From assembly GCF_014170375.1 (NCBI RefSeq), contig NZ_LZZW01000030.1, positions 178,501 to 242,500 on the forward strand: 64,000 bases of DNA, given 5' to 3'. Made by a program: the position numbers and the translations under genes. Below the pieces are notes generated by a model, which did not search any database, was not told the origin of the DNA, and saw only the letters and a program-made list of their open reading frames with translations. Shown piece by piece: positions 1-7,803 of this stretch; position 1 is the stretch's first letter, and every line of letters starts with the position of its first letter. This stretch comes from Variovorax sp. UMC13. GTDB taxonomy: Bacteria > Pseudomonadota > Gammaproteobacteria > Burkholderiales > Burkholderiaceae_C.

Positions 1-682
1 CGATGTTGGCGTTGATCTTGACCTTGAAGTTGCGCCCGATCGCCATCGGCTCGACCTCGGGGTGGTTGATGTTCGCGGGAATGATCGCGCGGCCGCGCGC
101 CACCTCGTCGCGCACGAACTCGGGCGTGATGATCTTCGGGATGCGCGCGCCCATCGGGTTGCCGGCCACCCGTTTCGCGCGCTCCTCGTGCGCCAGGTAC
201 TCGGCCATCCATTCGCGCTTGCCGTTTTCGCGCAGCGCCACGTACTCCATCTCGGGCGTGACGATGCCGCACCGCGCGTAGTGCATCTGCGTGACGTTGG
301 CGCCGCTCTTCGCGCGGCGCGGTGCGCGCTGCAGTGCGGCCGCATCGGCGCGCAGTTGCGCGATGCGCTCGCTCTCTTCGCCCTTGCCGCCATCGTCGAG
401 CGCCACGCGCACGCGGCCCTCGTAGCCTTCGGTGTCGCCGCGCTCGGCGATCCAGGCGCCGCGCAGGTCGGGCAGGCCGCGGCGCACGTCGATGTCGACC
501 GTGGCGTCGGTGTAGGGGCCCGAGGTGTCGTAGAGCGACACGCACTCGCCGTTGCTCAGCGCGACGTCGCGCACCGGCACGCGCAGGTCGGGCCGGCTGC
601 CGGTGATGAAGGTCTTGGTCGAAGCGGGAAAGGGCTCGCGGGTGAGCGTGAGCAGCGAGGCGAAGTTGTCGATGGCGTTCAT
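1..682 (-). CDS. thiC: Phosphomethylpyrimidine synthase ThiC, N-terminal part
   Basis: ThiC is a cytoplasmic radical-SAM enzyme that rearranges aminoimidazole ribotide into hydroxymethylpyrimidine phosphate for thiamine synthesis. About 227 N-terminal residues are visible; the C-terminal part with the iron-sulfur cysteines lies beyond the left edge. The visible segment has the ThiC N-domain with the phrase YDTSGPYTD near residue 50 and the conserved stretch TQMHYARCGIVTPEMEY, then IPANINHPE near the edge. The start is the ATG at 682, preceded by AGGAG nine bases upstream. A TPP riboswitch and a promoter lie directly upstream, so expression should fall when thiamine pyrophosphate is plentiful. 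The family call is firm. Confidence 0.95.
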   Translation of the reverse strand, partial: MNAIDNFASLLTLTREPFPASTKTFITGSRPDLRVPVRDVALSNGECVSLYDTSGPYTDATVDIDVRRGLPDLRGAWIAERGDTEGYEGRVRVALDDGGKGEESERIAQLRADAAALQRAPRRAKSGANVTQMHYARCGIVTPEMEYVALRENGKREWMAEYLAHEERAKRVAGNPMGARIPKIITPEFVRDEVARGRAIIPANINHPEVEPMAIGRNFKVKINANI

Positions 683-775
683 GAGGGGCACTCCTGGTTT
701 GAATGGGTGCTCCGCAATCGCTCGACGGACCCACGGCCCTCGAGAAAAAAGGGACCTGTGGATCAGGGAACTGCA

Positions 776-867
776 GCTCTTCTTACGCCGGTACTAACCG
801 GTTCAAGTTCGCGGGATCGGCGATAGGGATCGCCATCTCAGCACGTTGCACGTGCGCCCCGGAGCGG
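776..867 (-). ncRNA. TPP riboswitch (THI element) in the thiC leader
   Basis: Read on the minus strand the leader contains the THI-box landmarks in order: CTGAGATGGCGAT, then GAACTTGAACCGGTTAGTACC, then GGCGTAAGAAGAGC. These match the pyrimidine- and pyrophosphate-sensing arms of TPP riboswitches. The outer ends GCTC and GAGC can pair as P1. A run of six T follows about 30 bases downstream, near 745-750, but no strong terminator stem is obvious before it. Control of translation start or a weak attenuator are both possible. Confidence 0.9.
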
Positions 868-872
868 GGTGG

Positions 873-901
873 ATTCTAGGAGCGCATCGCCGCCACCGCA
901 A
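873..901 (-). promoter_or_regulatory. Sigma-70-type promoter of thiC
   Basis: On the minus strand TTGCGG (896-901) and TAGAAT (873-878) are separated by exactly 17 bases. TAGAAT matches the consensus -10 at five of six positions; the -35 is weak. Transcription would start about seven bases downstream, at the 5' end of the TPP riboswitch. The element sits back-to-back with the Pho-type promoter of the divergent phospholipase genes. Confidence 0.65.
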
Positions 902-941
902 TGCCTTCGGTGCATTTGCAACAACGCGCGACCACGCCACG

Positions 942-1014
942 GTGTCAATCGCCTGTCACGAACGGGGCAGAAGATTGCGGCGCAAATGGTAGTTGTGGAT
1001 TTTGTTGCAACTCC
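942..1014 (+). promoter_or_regulatory. Pho-box-like promoter of the first lipoprotein-phospholipase pair
   Basis: GTGTCAA (942-948) and CTGTCAC (953-959) form a direct repeat with an 11-base period, the layout of a PhoB box (consensus CTGTCAT, four-base spacer, CTGTCAT). The region downstream to 1014 aligns without gaps to 4436-4464 and its flanks, including ATGGT (986-990), TTGTGGAT (993-1000) and TTGCAA (1005-1010). The same distance of 34 bases separates box end and TTGTGGAT in both copies. Phosphate-starvation control is inferred. The role of the shared downstream part is unknown. Confidence 0.6.
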
Positions 1015-1068
1015 ATGGATGCGCCTCAACGCCCGGTTCCCCATTCCTTCAATTTCAGGAAACCCTCG

Positions 1069-1278
1069 ATGACCTCCACGCCCTCTTTCCTGCGTGCCCC
1101 CGCCCGGCGGCTGGCGGCCGCTGCCGCGATCGCACTGCTGACCGGCGTGCTCGCCGCCTGCGGTGGCGGCAGCGGTGGCAGCACGCCGACACCGCCCACC
1201 ACGACGCCGACCACGCCGACCGACCCCGGCACGCCGACGGACCCCACCGTCAAGCCCGAGATGCGCTGCGCGCCCTGA
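1069..1278 (+). CDS. Small proline/threonine-rich lipoprotein ending in RCAP
   Basis: This 69-residue protein has a lipoprotein signal peptide (two Arg near residue 13, hydrophobic core, lipobox LAAC with lipidated Cys31), then a Gly-Ser run, a low-complexity Pro/Thr/Asp spacer, and the C-terminal residues MRCAP. After processing only about 39 residues remain, with Cys67 as the single free cysteine. I recognise no family. It lies 31 bases upstream of a phospholipase C gene. A second protein of the same design precedes the second phospholipase at 8115, and the last 17 bases of both genes are identical. It may anchor, chaperone or help export the enzyme, but that is inference. A Pho-type promoter lies upstream. 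Confidence 0.7.
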   Translation: MTSTPSFLRAPARRLAAAAAIALLTGVLAACGGGSGGSTPTPPTTTPTTPTDPGTPTDPTVKPEMRCAP

Positions 1279-1309
1279 ACCCCTCGTCCAGAAAACAAGG
1301 CACCACACC

Positions 1310-3499
1310 ATGACCTCACGCCGCAACTTCCTGCGCAGCACCGCTACCACCGGCATGGCCGCCGCCACGCTGGCCGCCTTCCCGCCCAGCATCCGCCGCG
1401 CGCTCGCCATCGAGGCGAACAACGTCACCGGCACCATCATGGACGTCGAGCACGTCGTGATCCTGATGCAGGAGAACCGCTCCTTCGACCACTACTTCGG
1501 CACCCTGATGGGCGTGCGCGGCTTCGGCGACCGTTTCACCGTGCCGCTGGCCAAGGGCCTCAACGTCTGGCAGCAGAGCGACGCCAACGGCAAGCCCATC
1601 CTGCCCTACCACCTCGACGGCACGCAGGGCAACGCCCAGCGCGTGAGCGGCACGCCGCACTCGTGGAGCAACGGCCAGGACGCCTGGGACGGCGGCCGCA
1701 TGAACCAGTGGCCGCGCTACAAGAACGTGCCCTCGATGGGCTACTTCATGGAAGCCGAGCTGCCCTTCCAGTTCTCGCTGGCCAACGCCTTCACGCTGTG
1801 CGACGCCTACCACTGCGCGATGCACACCGGCACCAACTCCAACCGCCTGTTCCTCTGGAGCGGCACCAACGGCCCGACCGGCGCCAACGTGGCCGTGGTC
1901 AACAACGAGTGGGACGGCATGGACAGCCCGGCCACCGGCTACCAGTGGAAGACCTATCCCGAGCGGCTGGAAGAGGCCAAGGTCAGCTGGATCGTCTACC
2001 AGAACATGCCGGACAACTACACCGACAATTCGCTGGCCGGCTTCAAGCAGTACCGCCAGGCCAACGTCGCCTCGGGCAAGCCGGTGAGCTCCGACGACAA
2101 CGTGGTCTCGCCCGCCTACGACCCGGCCAGCGACAACACCGGCAACCCGCTCTACAAGGGCATCGCCAACACCATGCCCGACGGCGGCTTCCTCGAGACC
2201 TTCCGCCAGGACGTCAAGAACCGCAAGCTGCCGCAGGTGTCGTGGATCGTCGCACCGGCCACCTACTCCGAGCACCCCGGCCCCTCGAGCCCGGTGCAGG
2301 GCGCCTGGTACACCCAGCAGGTGCTGGACGCGCTCACCGCCGTGCCCGAGGTCTGGAGCAAGACGGTGCTGCTGATCAACTTCGACGAGAACGACGGCTA
2401 CTTCGACCATGTGCCCTCGCCGGCCGCACCTTCGCTCAACCCCGACGGCAGCGCCGCCGGCAAGACCACGCTGCCCGCGGCCGACATCGACTTCGAGCGC
2501 TTCACGCACCCCGCGCCCCCCGGCACCACCGACCAGCCCAAGCCCGACGGCCGCGTCTACGGCCCGGGCGTGCGCGTGCCGATGTACGTGGTTTCGCCCT
2601 GGAGCCGCGGCGGCTGGGTCAACTCGCAGGCCTTCGACCACACCTCGGTGGTGCGTTTCCTGGAAGCGCGCTTCGGCGTCAAGGAACCCAACATCAGCCC
2701 GTTCCGGCGTGCGGTGTGCGGCGACCTGACCAGCGCCTTCAACTTCAAGACGCCCAACAGCGAAGTGCTGCCCACGCTGGCCGGCCGCAAGAGCAAGAGC
2801 GACGCCGACACGCTGCGCGCGCAGCAGCAGGCGCTGCCGCAGATCGTGCCGCCGGCCAATCCGCAACTGCCGGTCCAGGCCCGGGGCACCCGCCCCTCGC
2901 GCGCCCTGCCCTACGAGCTGCATGTGAGCGCACGCGCCGATGCGCTGAGCGGCAACGCGCGGCTGCTGTTCGCCAACACCGGCAAGGCCGGCGCGGTGTT
3001 CCATGTCTACGACAAGCTGCACCTCGACCGGCTGCCGCGCCGCTTCATGGTGGAAGCCGGCAAGACGCTGGACGACGCCTGGAGCACCGCGAGCGACAAC
3101 GGCCTCTACGACCTCTGGGTGCTGGGCCCCAACGGCTTCCATCGCCACTTCAAGGGCGACCTGAACCCGCTGCGCGCGGCCAACGCGGCCGTTCCCGAAG
3201 TGCGCGTCTGCTACGACATCGCCAACGGCAACGTCTACCTGAGCATGAACAACACGGGCAAGAACGCCGTGAAGTTCAGCCTCCAGGCCAAGGCCTACCG
3301 CGAGGACGGCCCCTGGACCGCCTCCGTAGCGGGCGGCGCCACGGTCGAGCAGCACTGGGAACTGGCCGGCAGCGGACGCTGGTACGACTTCGCCGTGACC
3401 TGCGATGCCGACCCGGCCTACTACCGGCGCTTCGCGGGCCGCGTGGAAACCGGCCAGCATTCGGTGAGCGACCCGGCGATGGGCCTGAACAGCCTCTGA
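1310..3499 (+). CDS. plcN: Tat-exported non-haemolytic-type phospholipase C (first copy)
   Basis: The 729-residue protein belongs to the phosphocholine-specific, zinc-independent phospholipase C family, which releases phosphorylated headgroups from phosphatidylcholine or phosphatidylethanolamine outside the cytoplasm. A twin-arginine signal (SRRNFLR, residues 3-9) starts the protein. The phosphoesterase domain follows with ENRSFDHYFG (55-64), TGTNSNRLF (near 172), SEHPGPSSP (near 320) and DENDGYFDH (near 359). Two C-terminal DUF756-type repeats span about 530-615 and 625-710. The start at 1310 gives a complete Tat signal; upstream in-frame codons are arginine-rich filler. It is co-transcribed with the small lipoprotein at 1069. 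A bidirectional terminator follows. Headgroup preference cannot be read from sequence. Confidence 0.92.
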   Translation: MTSRRNFLRSTATTGMAAATLAAFPPSIRRALAIEANNVTGTIMDVEHVVILMQENRSFDHYFGTLMGVRGFGDRFTVPLAKGLNVWQQSDANGKPILPYHLDGTQGNAQRVSGTPHSWSNGQDAWDGGRMNQWPRYKNVPSMGYFMEAELPFQFSLANAFTLCDAYHCAMHTGTNSNRLFLWSGTNGPTGANVAVVNNEWDGMDSPATGYQWKTYPERLEEAKVSWIVYQNMPDNYTDNSLAGFKQYRQANVASGKPVSSDDNVVSPAYDPASDNTGNPLYKGIANTMPDGGFLETFRQDVKNRKLPQVSWIVAPATYSEHPGPSSPVQGAWYTQQVLDALTAVPEVWSKTVLLINFDENDGYFDHVPSPAAPSLNPDGSAAGKTTLPAADIDFERFTHPAPPGTTDQPKPDGRVYGPGVRVPMYVVSPWSRGGWVNSQAFDHTSVVRFLEARFGVKEPNISPFRRAVCGDLTSAFNFKTPNSEVLPTLAGRKSKSDADTLRAQQQALPQIVPPANPQLPVQARGTRPSRALPYELHVSARADALSGNARLLFANTGKAGAVFHVYDKLHLDRLPRRFMVEAGKTLDDAWSTASDNGLYDLWVLGPNGFHRHFKGDLNPLRAANAAVPEVRVCYDIANGNVYLSMNNTGKNAVKFSLQAKAYREDGPWTASVAGGATVEQHWELAGSGRWYDFAVTCDADPAYYRRFAGRVETGQHSVSDPAMGLNSL

Positions 3500-3528
3500 T
3501 CGCCACGCGCTGAAGAAGAGAAAAGAAG

Positions 3529-3551
3529 ACGGCCCGCCCAGCGCGGGCCGT
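3529..3551. terminator. Bidirectional terminator between the phospholipase and hisN-like genes
   Basis: A perfect nine-base stem, ACGGCCCGC with GCGGGCCGT, closes a five-base loop between two convergent genes. On the minus strand it is followed by a pyrimidine-rich tract of T and C, and on the plus strand by TGCCGTTT. It probably ends transcripts from both sides. Confidence 0.7.
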
Positions 3552-3558
3552 TGCCGTT

Positions 3559-4365
3559 TCAGGCGGCGACGTCGGGCACGCCGGCCAGCAGCGCCAGCGC
3601 CTGCGCATGCAGCGCCGGCGTGGCGGCCGCCAGCACGCGGCCGTTGGAGCCGATGTGCAGCGCGCGCCCGCGCCAGTCGGTGATCACGCCGCCCGCGCCC
3701 TCGACCACGCCGACCAGCGCCATGTAGTCGTAGGGCTGCAGCTGGCATTCGGCCACCAGGTCGACGTGGCCGCCCGCGAGCTGCGCATAGCCGTAGCAGT
3801 CACCGCCGAAGCGGCGCATCGCGCAGGCCTTGCTGAGCGCATCGTAGGCGGCCCATTCGTCGGCCGCGAAGGCATCGGGCGAGGTGGTGACGATGCGCGC
3901 CTGCGCCAGCATGGTGCAGCCGCTGGCATGCACCACGCGTTCGTTGCAGCGGGCCCCGCGGCCGGCCTGGCCGATCCAGCGTTCGCCCAGCACCGGCATG
4001 TCGATCAGGCCGAGCTCGACGCGTCCGCCATGCACCAAGGCGATCAGCGTGCCCCACAGCGGCGAGCCGGTGATGAAGCTCTTGGTGCCGTCGATGGGGT
4101 CGAGCACCCACACATGCTCGGCATCGATGCGCACGCGGCCATGTTCCTCGCCCAGGATGCCGTGCATGGGCACTTCGGCCTCGAGCCGTGCGCGCATCGC
4201 GGCCTCGGCCGCGCGGTCGGCGATGGTGACCGGGCTGGCATCGGCCTTGAGGTCGACCTCCAGCGCGGTACGGAAAGTGCGTAGCGAATGCGCGGCCGCC
4301 AGGTCCGCCAGCTGGCCGGCCAGCGCGGGGAAATCGATCGGAGAAGCAGGGGACGTGGAAGCCAT
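3559..4365 (-). CDS. hisN: Inositol monophosphatase-family phosphatase, HisN-like
   Basis: This 268-residue cytoplasmic protein has the metal-binding motifs of the magnesium-dependent inositol monophosphatase family: GEEHG, DPIDGTKSF, and PYDYMALVGVVEGAGG near the C terminus. The last is typical of HisN-type histidinol-phosphatases, which dephosphorylate L-histidinol phosphate in histidine synthesis. Other substrates such as inositol phosphate or AMP-like compounds remain possible. The ATG at 4365 removes a 40-residue leader that does not look like family sequence. The gene is convergent with the first phospholipase and divergent from the ABC binding protein. The Pho-type repeat at 4392-4409 lies just 27 bases from its start, so it might share phosphate control. 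No other his gene is nearby. Confidence 0.8.
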   Translation of the reverse strand: MASTSPASPIDFPALAGQLADLAAAHSLRTFRTALEVDLKADASPVTIADRAAEAAMRARLEAEVPMHGILGEEHGRVRIDAEHVWVLDPIDGTKSFITGSPLWGTLIALVHGGRVELGLIDMPVLGERWIGQAGRGARCNERVVHASGCTMLAQARIVTTSPDAFAADEWAAYDALSKACAMRRFGGDCYGYAQLAGGHVDLVAECQLQPYDYMALVGVVEGAGGVITDWRGRALHIGSNGRVLAAATPALHAQALALLAGVPDVAA

Positions 4366-4391
4366 GGAAAGGTCTCGGCAGGAGCTGAAGG

Positions 4392-4464
4392 TTGTCAAGG
4401 AGTTGTCATACGCATCGATCAATATCGTGGCATGAATGGTGCTTGTGGATATTCTTGCAAATTC
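4392..4464 (+). promoter_or_regulatory. Pho-box-like promoter of the ABC substrate-binding gene
   Basis: TTGTCAA (4392-4398) and TTGTCAT (4403-4409) are seven-base repeats with an 11-base period, matching the PhoB box layout. ATGGT (4436-4440), TTGTGGAT (4443-4450) and TTGCAA (4455-4460) follow at the same offsets as in the copy upstream of 1069; 21 of 25 bases agree over 4436-4460. The two promoter regions look homologous. Regulation by PhoB is inferred from the repeats and from the product, not shown. Confidence 0.6.
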
Positions 4465-4559
4465 CCAGTAATCGCACAAACGCAATTATTCGCCCAATGT
4501 TGGTGAAGCACCCCGATCCGTTCTGCCCCATTTCCGATCACTGCACTCTGGAGTCCTCC

Positions 4560-5582
4560 ATGTCCACCATCGCTTCCTTCGCTTCCCGCTTCCGCACCAC
4601 CGCCGTGCTCGCCGCCGCCCTGCTGGCCGCCGCCGCGCACGCCGGCACCATCACCGTCTACTCGGCGCTCGAGGAAGACGAGATCAAGGACTATGTCGCG
4701 GCCGCCAAGAAGGACATGCCCGATGTCGACGTGAAGGTGCTGCGCCTGTCGACCGGCGACCTGGGTGCGCGCATCCTGGCCGAGTCGGCCAACCCGCAGC
4801 ACGACGTGATCTGGGGCTGGGCGCTGACCAACATGCTCGACCCGCGCATCACCGCGCTGCTCGAGCCCTATGCGGCCAAGGGCAGCGAGAAGCTGGCGCC
4901 CGCCAACAAGGCCGCCGACGGCAAGTGGTTCACCACCACCGGCTACGTGGGCGCCTTCTGCGTCAACACCGAAGTGCTCAAGGCCAAGAACCTGCCCATG
5001 CCCACCAGCTGGAAGGACCTGAGCAACCCGGTCTACAAGGGCGAGGTCGTGATGCCCAACCCGGTGTCCTCGGGCACCGGCTACCTGCAGATCGCGGCGC
5101 TGCTGCAATCGAAGGGCAGCGACGAAGGCTGGAAGTTCCTGAAGACCCTCGACGGCAACGTGGCGCAGTACATCAAGTCGGGTTCGCGCCCCTGCAAGGC
5201 CGCGCGCGCCGGCGAGTTCGCCATCGGCACCTCGCTGGCCTTCGCCGCCATGCAGTCGGTCGAGGAAGGCTATCCGGTGAAGATGGTGATCCCCAGCGAC
5301 GGCGCGGGCTACGAGCTCGAGGCCTCGGGCCTGATGGCCAAGGCGCGCAACAAGGCCGACGCCCAGCGCTTCCTCGACTGGACGCTCTCGCCCGGTGCCA
5401 CCGCGCTCTACACCAAGTACAAGGAAATGGTCACGATCCCGGGCGCGCCGCAATCCAAGGCCGCCAAGGCCGCGGGCCTGCCGGCCGACCTGAGCACCGT
5501 GCTCTACAAGATGGACTTCGCGCAATCGGCCAAGGACCGCGACGCGATCCTCTCGGCCTGGACCAAGAACATCGGCCGCTGA
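4560..5582 (+). CDS. ABC importer periplasmic binding protein, PhnS2/ferric-type family
   Basis: The 340-residue protein has a Sec signal peptide (cleavage after AHA near residue 27) and an extracellular solute-binding fold starting ITVYSALEEDEIKDY. This family covers ferric-iron binding proteins and the putative 2-aminoethylphosphonate binder PhnS2. The matching ATPase and double permease are at 10275-12934 in the same region, separated by the phosphatase-like and phospholipase genes. No phnW or phnX gene accompanies them, whereas ethanolamine ammonia-lyase does, so ethanolamine, phosphoethanolamine or a related headgroup is an alternative ligand. A Pho-type promoter lies upstream and a strong terminator downstream, so the binding protein can be made in excess over the membrane parts. 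Ligand assignment is inference. Confidence 0.85.
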   Translation: MSTIASFASRFRTTAVLAAALLAAAAHAGTITVYSALEEDEIKDYVAAAKKDMPDVDVKVLRLSTGDLGARILAESANPQHDVIWGWALTNMLDPRITALLEPYAAKGSEKLAPANKAADGKWFTTTGYVGAFCVNTEVLKAKNLPMPTSWKDLSNPVYKGEVVMPNPVSSGTGYLQIAALLQSKGSDEGWKFLKTLDGNVAQYIKSGSRPCKAARAGEFAIGTSLAFAAMQSVEEGYPVKMVIPSDGAGYELEASGLMAKARNKADAQRFLDWTLSPGATALYTKYKEMVTIPGAPQSKAAKAAGLPADLSTVLYKMDFAQSAKDRDAILSAWTKNIGR

Positions 5583-5598
5583 GCGGCCACCCGCCGCG

Positions 5599-5635
5599 GC
5601 GGTCGCCGGGTGCGACCGCCTTCTTTTCCTTTTTT
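5599..5635 (+). terminator. Rho-independent terminator after the binding-protein gene
   Basis: GCGGTCGC (5599-5606) pairs with GCGACCGC (5612-5619) around a five-base loop, followed by a T-rich tract from 5621 to 5635. This would separate the abundant binding-protein transcript from the genes that start at 5708, possibly with some read-through. Confidence 0.85.
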
Positions 5636-5707
5636 CCCGATTTCCCGGCGCACGCGGCACCGAGCCGCCGGCGCGCCTGTCTTTCCTGTCGTCGACGGAG
5701 CCTTCCC

Positions 5708-7792
5708 GTGAGAGAACAACATCCAACCCACGCCCGCCTCGGCCGCACCGCGATCGGCCTGAGCCTGGCCCTGCTGCTGGCCGCCTGTGGCGGCGGTGGC
5801 AGCAACACCGGCACGCCCGAGCAGCCGCCCGCGCCGCCCGTGACACCGGTCGATCCCCCGGCACCGCCGCCCACGCCGGCGCCCGTCAGCAAGGCATTGC
5901 TGATCGGCGTCGACGGCGTGCAGTACGAAGCCCTGCAGCAGGCGCTGGCCGCGACGCGCCTGCCTTCGCTGCAGGGCCTGGGCACGCTGCTGCCGGCCTA
6001 CACCGGCGGTGTCATGGGCCGCGCCACGCAGCAGCAGGCGACCGCCGGACCGGGCTGGGCCACGCTGCTGACCGGAACCTGGGCCGACCGCCACGAGATC
6101 CGCTCCAACTACGAAGGCCAGGCCTTCAGCGCCGACACGGTGTTCAAGCAGCTCAAGGCGGTGCAGGCCGGTGCCCGCACCGCCACCATCGCCAGCTGGG
6201 GCGGCCTGCCGCAACTGCTGCGCGCCGACCGCGCGGCAGGCTACCTCGACCTGGCCAAGGACTGCGCCGGCGACGACGCCTGCGTGGGCAGCGAGACCTC
6301 CGCCGCCATCGCTTCCGGCGACTACGCACTGGTGGTGGCCGACTTCCAGGGGCCCGCGCAGGTCGCCGATGTCGCGGGCTACGGCAGCGACTACCAGAAC
6401 GCGCTGGCCACGCTGGACCGCCGCCTGGCCGCCGTGCGCGCCACGCTGGCCAGCCGCCGCCAGGCGCACCCCGAGGAGGACTGGCTGGTGATCGTCGCGG
6501 GCACCCACGGCCTGGGCGCCACCGGCGTCGCCGACGGCATTCCGGTGCCGTCGAACCTCGCCACCTTCGTGGCGCTCGACCGCCCCGCCAACCTCGCGCT
6601 CACCGCGCCCACGACCCTGCCGACGGCGATCACGCCCTGGTACGCCTATGCGGCGGCGACCGACATCGCGCCCACGCTGCTGACCCACCTGTCGGCCCGC
6701 CCCGCCGCCAAGGCCTATGCCATCGACGGCAGCCCGCTGGTGGGCCCCTCGGCGGTGCGGCAGCTCCAGGCCGCGACCAACGAGGCCCGCAGCGGCGTGG
6801 TGCTGGGCTGGACCCTGCCGACGCCGCCGGCCGCGCTCACGGTGCTGCGCGACGGCGAAGTGCTGGCCACGCTGCCCGCCGACGCCACCAGTTACGAGGA
6901 CACGGCGATGAAGCCCGCGGCCAGCGGCTTCTACACCTACAACTACACGGTGGTGGCGGGCAGCGTGCCGACCTCGCTGCGCGCCACGCTGGACTACAAG
7001 AAGCCGGAGCCGCCGATCGAGCTGCTTGCCAGCCTGCGCGACGGCCTCACGCACCTGTTCGCACTGCAGGGCACGCTGGCCGACCGCATCGACGCCGGCA
7101 CGGTCTTCACGCCCTGGGTCGCGGCTGCCGCGCCGGTCTACACCGCCGCCGGCGATGCGCCCTTCAAGGGCACGGGCCGCGCGCTGGCCTCGACCAACTA
7201 CGCCGGGCCCACGGTCTGCGCATCCTGCGACGGCGGCCTGCGCATTCCCACCGCGAAGGTCACCAGCACCAGCACCTCCTTCAGCTTCGGCTTCTGGTTC
7301 CGCTCCGACGCCACGCGCTCGGGCATGCCGATCGTGTCGAACAAGGACTGGGGCAGCGGTTCCAACCCCGGCATCGCGCTGGGGCAGTACGGCAGCGCCA
7401 TCCGCTTCAACATCGGCAAGGGCGGCGCGCGCCTGGGCGACAAGGACCTGAATTTCAGCGCCAACACCTGGGTCTATGCCGCGATGACGGTCGACATCCC
7501 GACCCTCAAGGCGAACTACTACGTGTTCGACCCGGTGCTGGGCCTGCAGAGCAGCTCCGGCACGCTGACGGCCGACTACGTGGCGGCGCTCAACGGCCTC
7601 AACAAGGGCTTCTCGCTCAACGAGGACGGCGACGGCGGCTACGGCCCGAACTACCGCAACGGCAACGCCAGCAACACCATCGGCGGCCGCTTCGACTTCA
7701 GCGAGTTCGGCAGCTGGAACCGCGCGCTGACACCGGCCGAGATCACCTCGATCGCGCGCTCGGGCCAGTCGATCACCACGCTGCTGCCATGA
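5708..7792 (+). CDS. Lipoprotein with alkaline-phosphatase-superfamily domain and LamG-like domain
   Basis: The 694-residue protein starts at a GTG with GGAG seven bases upstream. A lipoprotein signal (LLLAAC, Cys27) is followed by a proline-rich linker to about residue 62. The next 300 residues resemble the phosphodiesterase branch of the alkaline phosphatase superfamily: LLIGVDGVQYEAL, then GPGWATLLTG near 114, where the nucleophile region lies. The usual late DHG metal motif reads THG (near 266), so activity may be altered or lost. A fibronectin-like stretch and a LamG/concanavalin-like domain (about 480-690, FSFGFWFRSD) follow and may bind a carbohydrate or surface. Its stop overlaps a possible upstream start of the next lipoprotein gene. 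Role in headgroup processing or binding is inference. Confidence 0.75.
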   Translation: MREQHPTHARLGRTAIGLSLALLLAACGGGGSNTGTPEQPPAPPVTPVDPPAPPPTPAPVSKALLIGVDGVQYEALQQALAATRLPSLQGLGTLLPAYTGGVMGRATQQQATAGPGWATLLTGTWADRHEIRSNYEGQAFSADTVFKQLKAVQAGARTATIASWGGLPQLLRADRAAGYLDLAKDCAGDDACVGSETSAAIASGDYALVVADFQGPAQVADVAGYGSDYQNALATLDRRLAAVRATLASRRQAHPEEDWLVIVAGTHGLGATGVADGIPVPSNLATFVALDRPANLALTAPTTLPTAITPWYAYAAATDIAPTLLTHLSARPAAKAYAIDGSPLVGPSAVRQLQAATNEARSGVVLGWTLPTPPAALTVLRDGEVLATLPADATSYEDTAMKPAASGFYTYNYTVVAGSVPTSLRATLDYKKPEPPIELLASLRDGLTHLFALQGTLADRIDAGTVFTPWVAAAAPVYTAAGDAPFKGTGRALASTNYAGPTVCASCDGGLRIPTAKVTSTSTSFSFGFWFRSDATRSGMPIVSNKDWGSGSNPGIALGQYGSAIRFNIGKGGARLGDKDLNFSANTWVYAAMTVDIPTLKANYYVFDPVLGLQSSSGTLTADYVAALNGLNKGFSLNEDGDGGYGPNYRNGNASNTIGGRFDFSEFGSWNRALTPAEITSIARSGQSITTLLP

Positions 7793-7803
7793 CGGAGGCC
7801 CGC

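Noticed and set aside
993..1010. Possible sigma-54 promoter in the conserved TTGTGGAT...TTGCAA block
   Set aside because: Sigma-54 promoters need ten bases between the GG and GC pairs. Both copies here have eight.
1316..3748. Long open frame on the minus strand opposite the first phospholipase
   Set aside because: It is an antisense shadow of a firmly identified gene in GC-rich DNA, with biased composition and no recognisable domains. Similar frames oppose 7773-10010, 11291-13753 and 26291-29425.
5677..5690. Third Pho box before the LamG lipoprotein gene (two CTGTC copies)
   Set aside because: The copies are nine bases apart, not eleven, and the outer bases do not match. A terminator lies just upstream, so this was left out.
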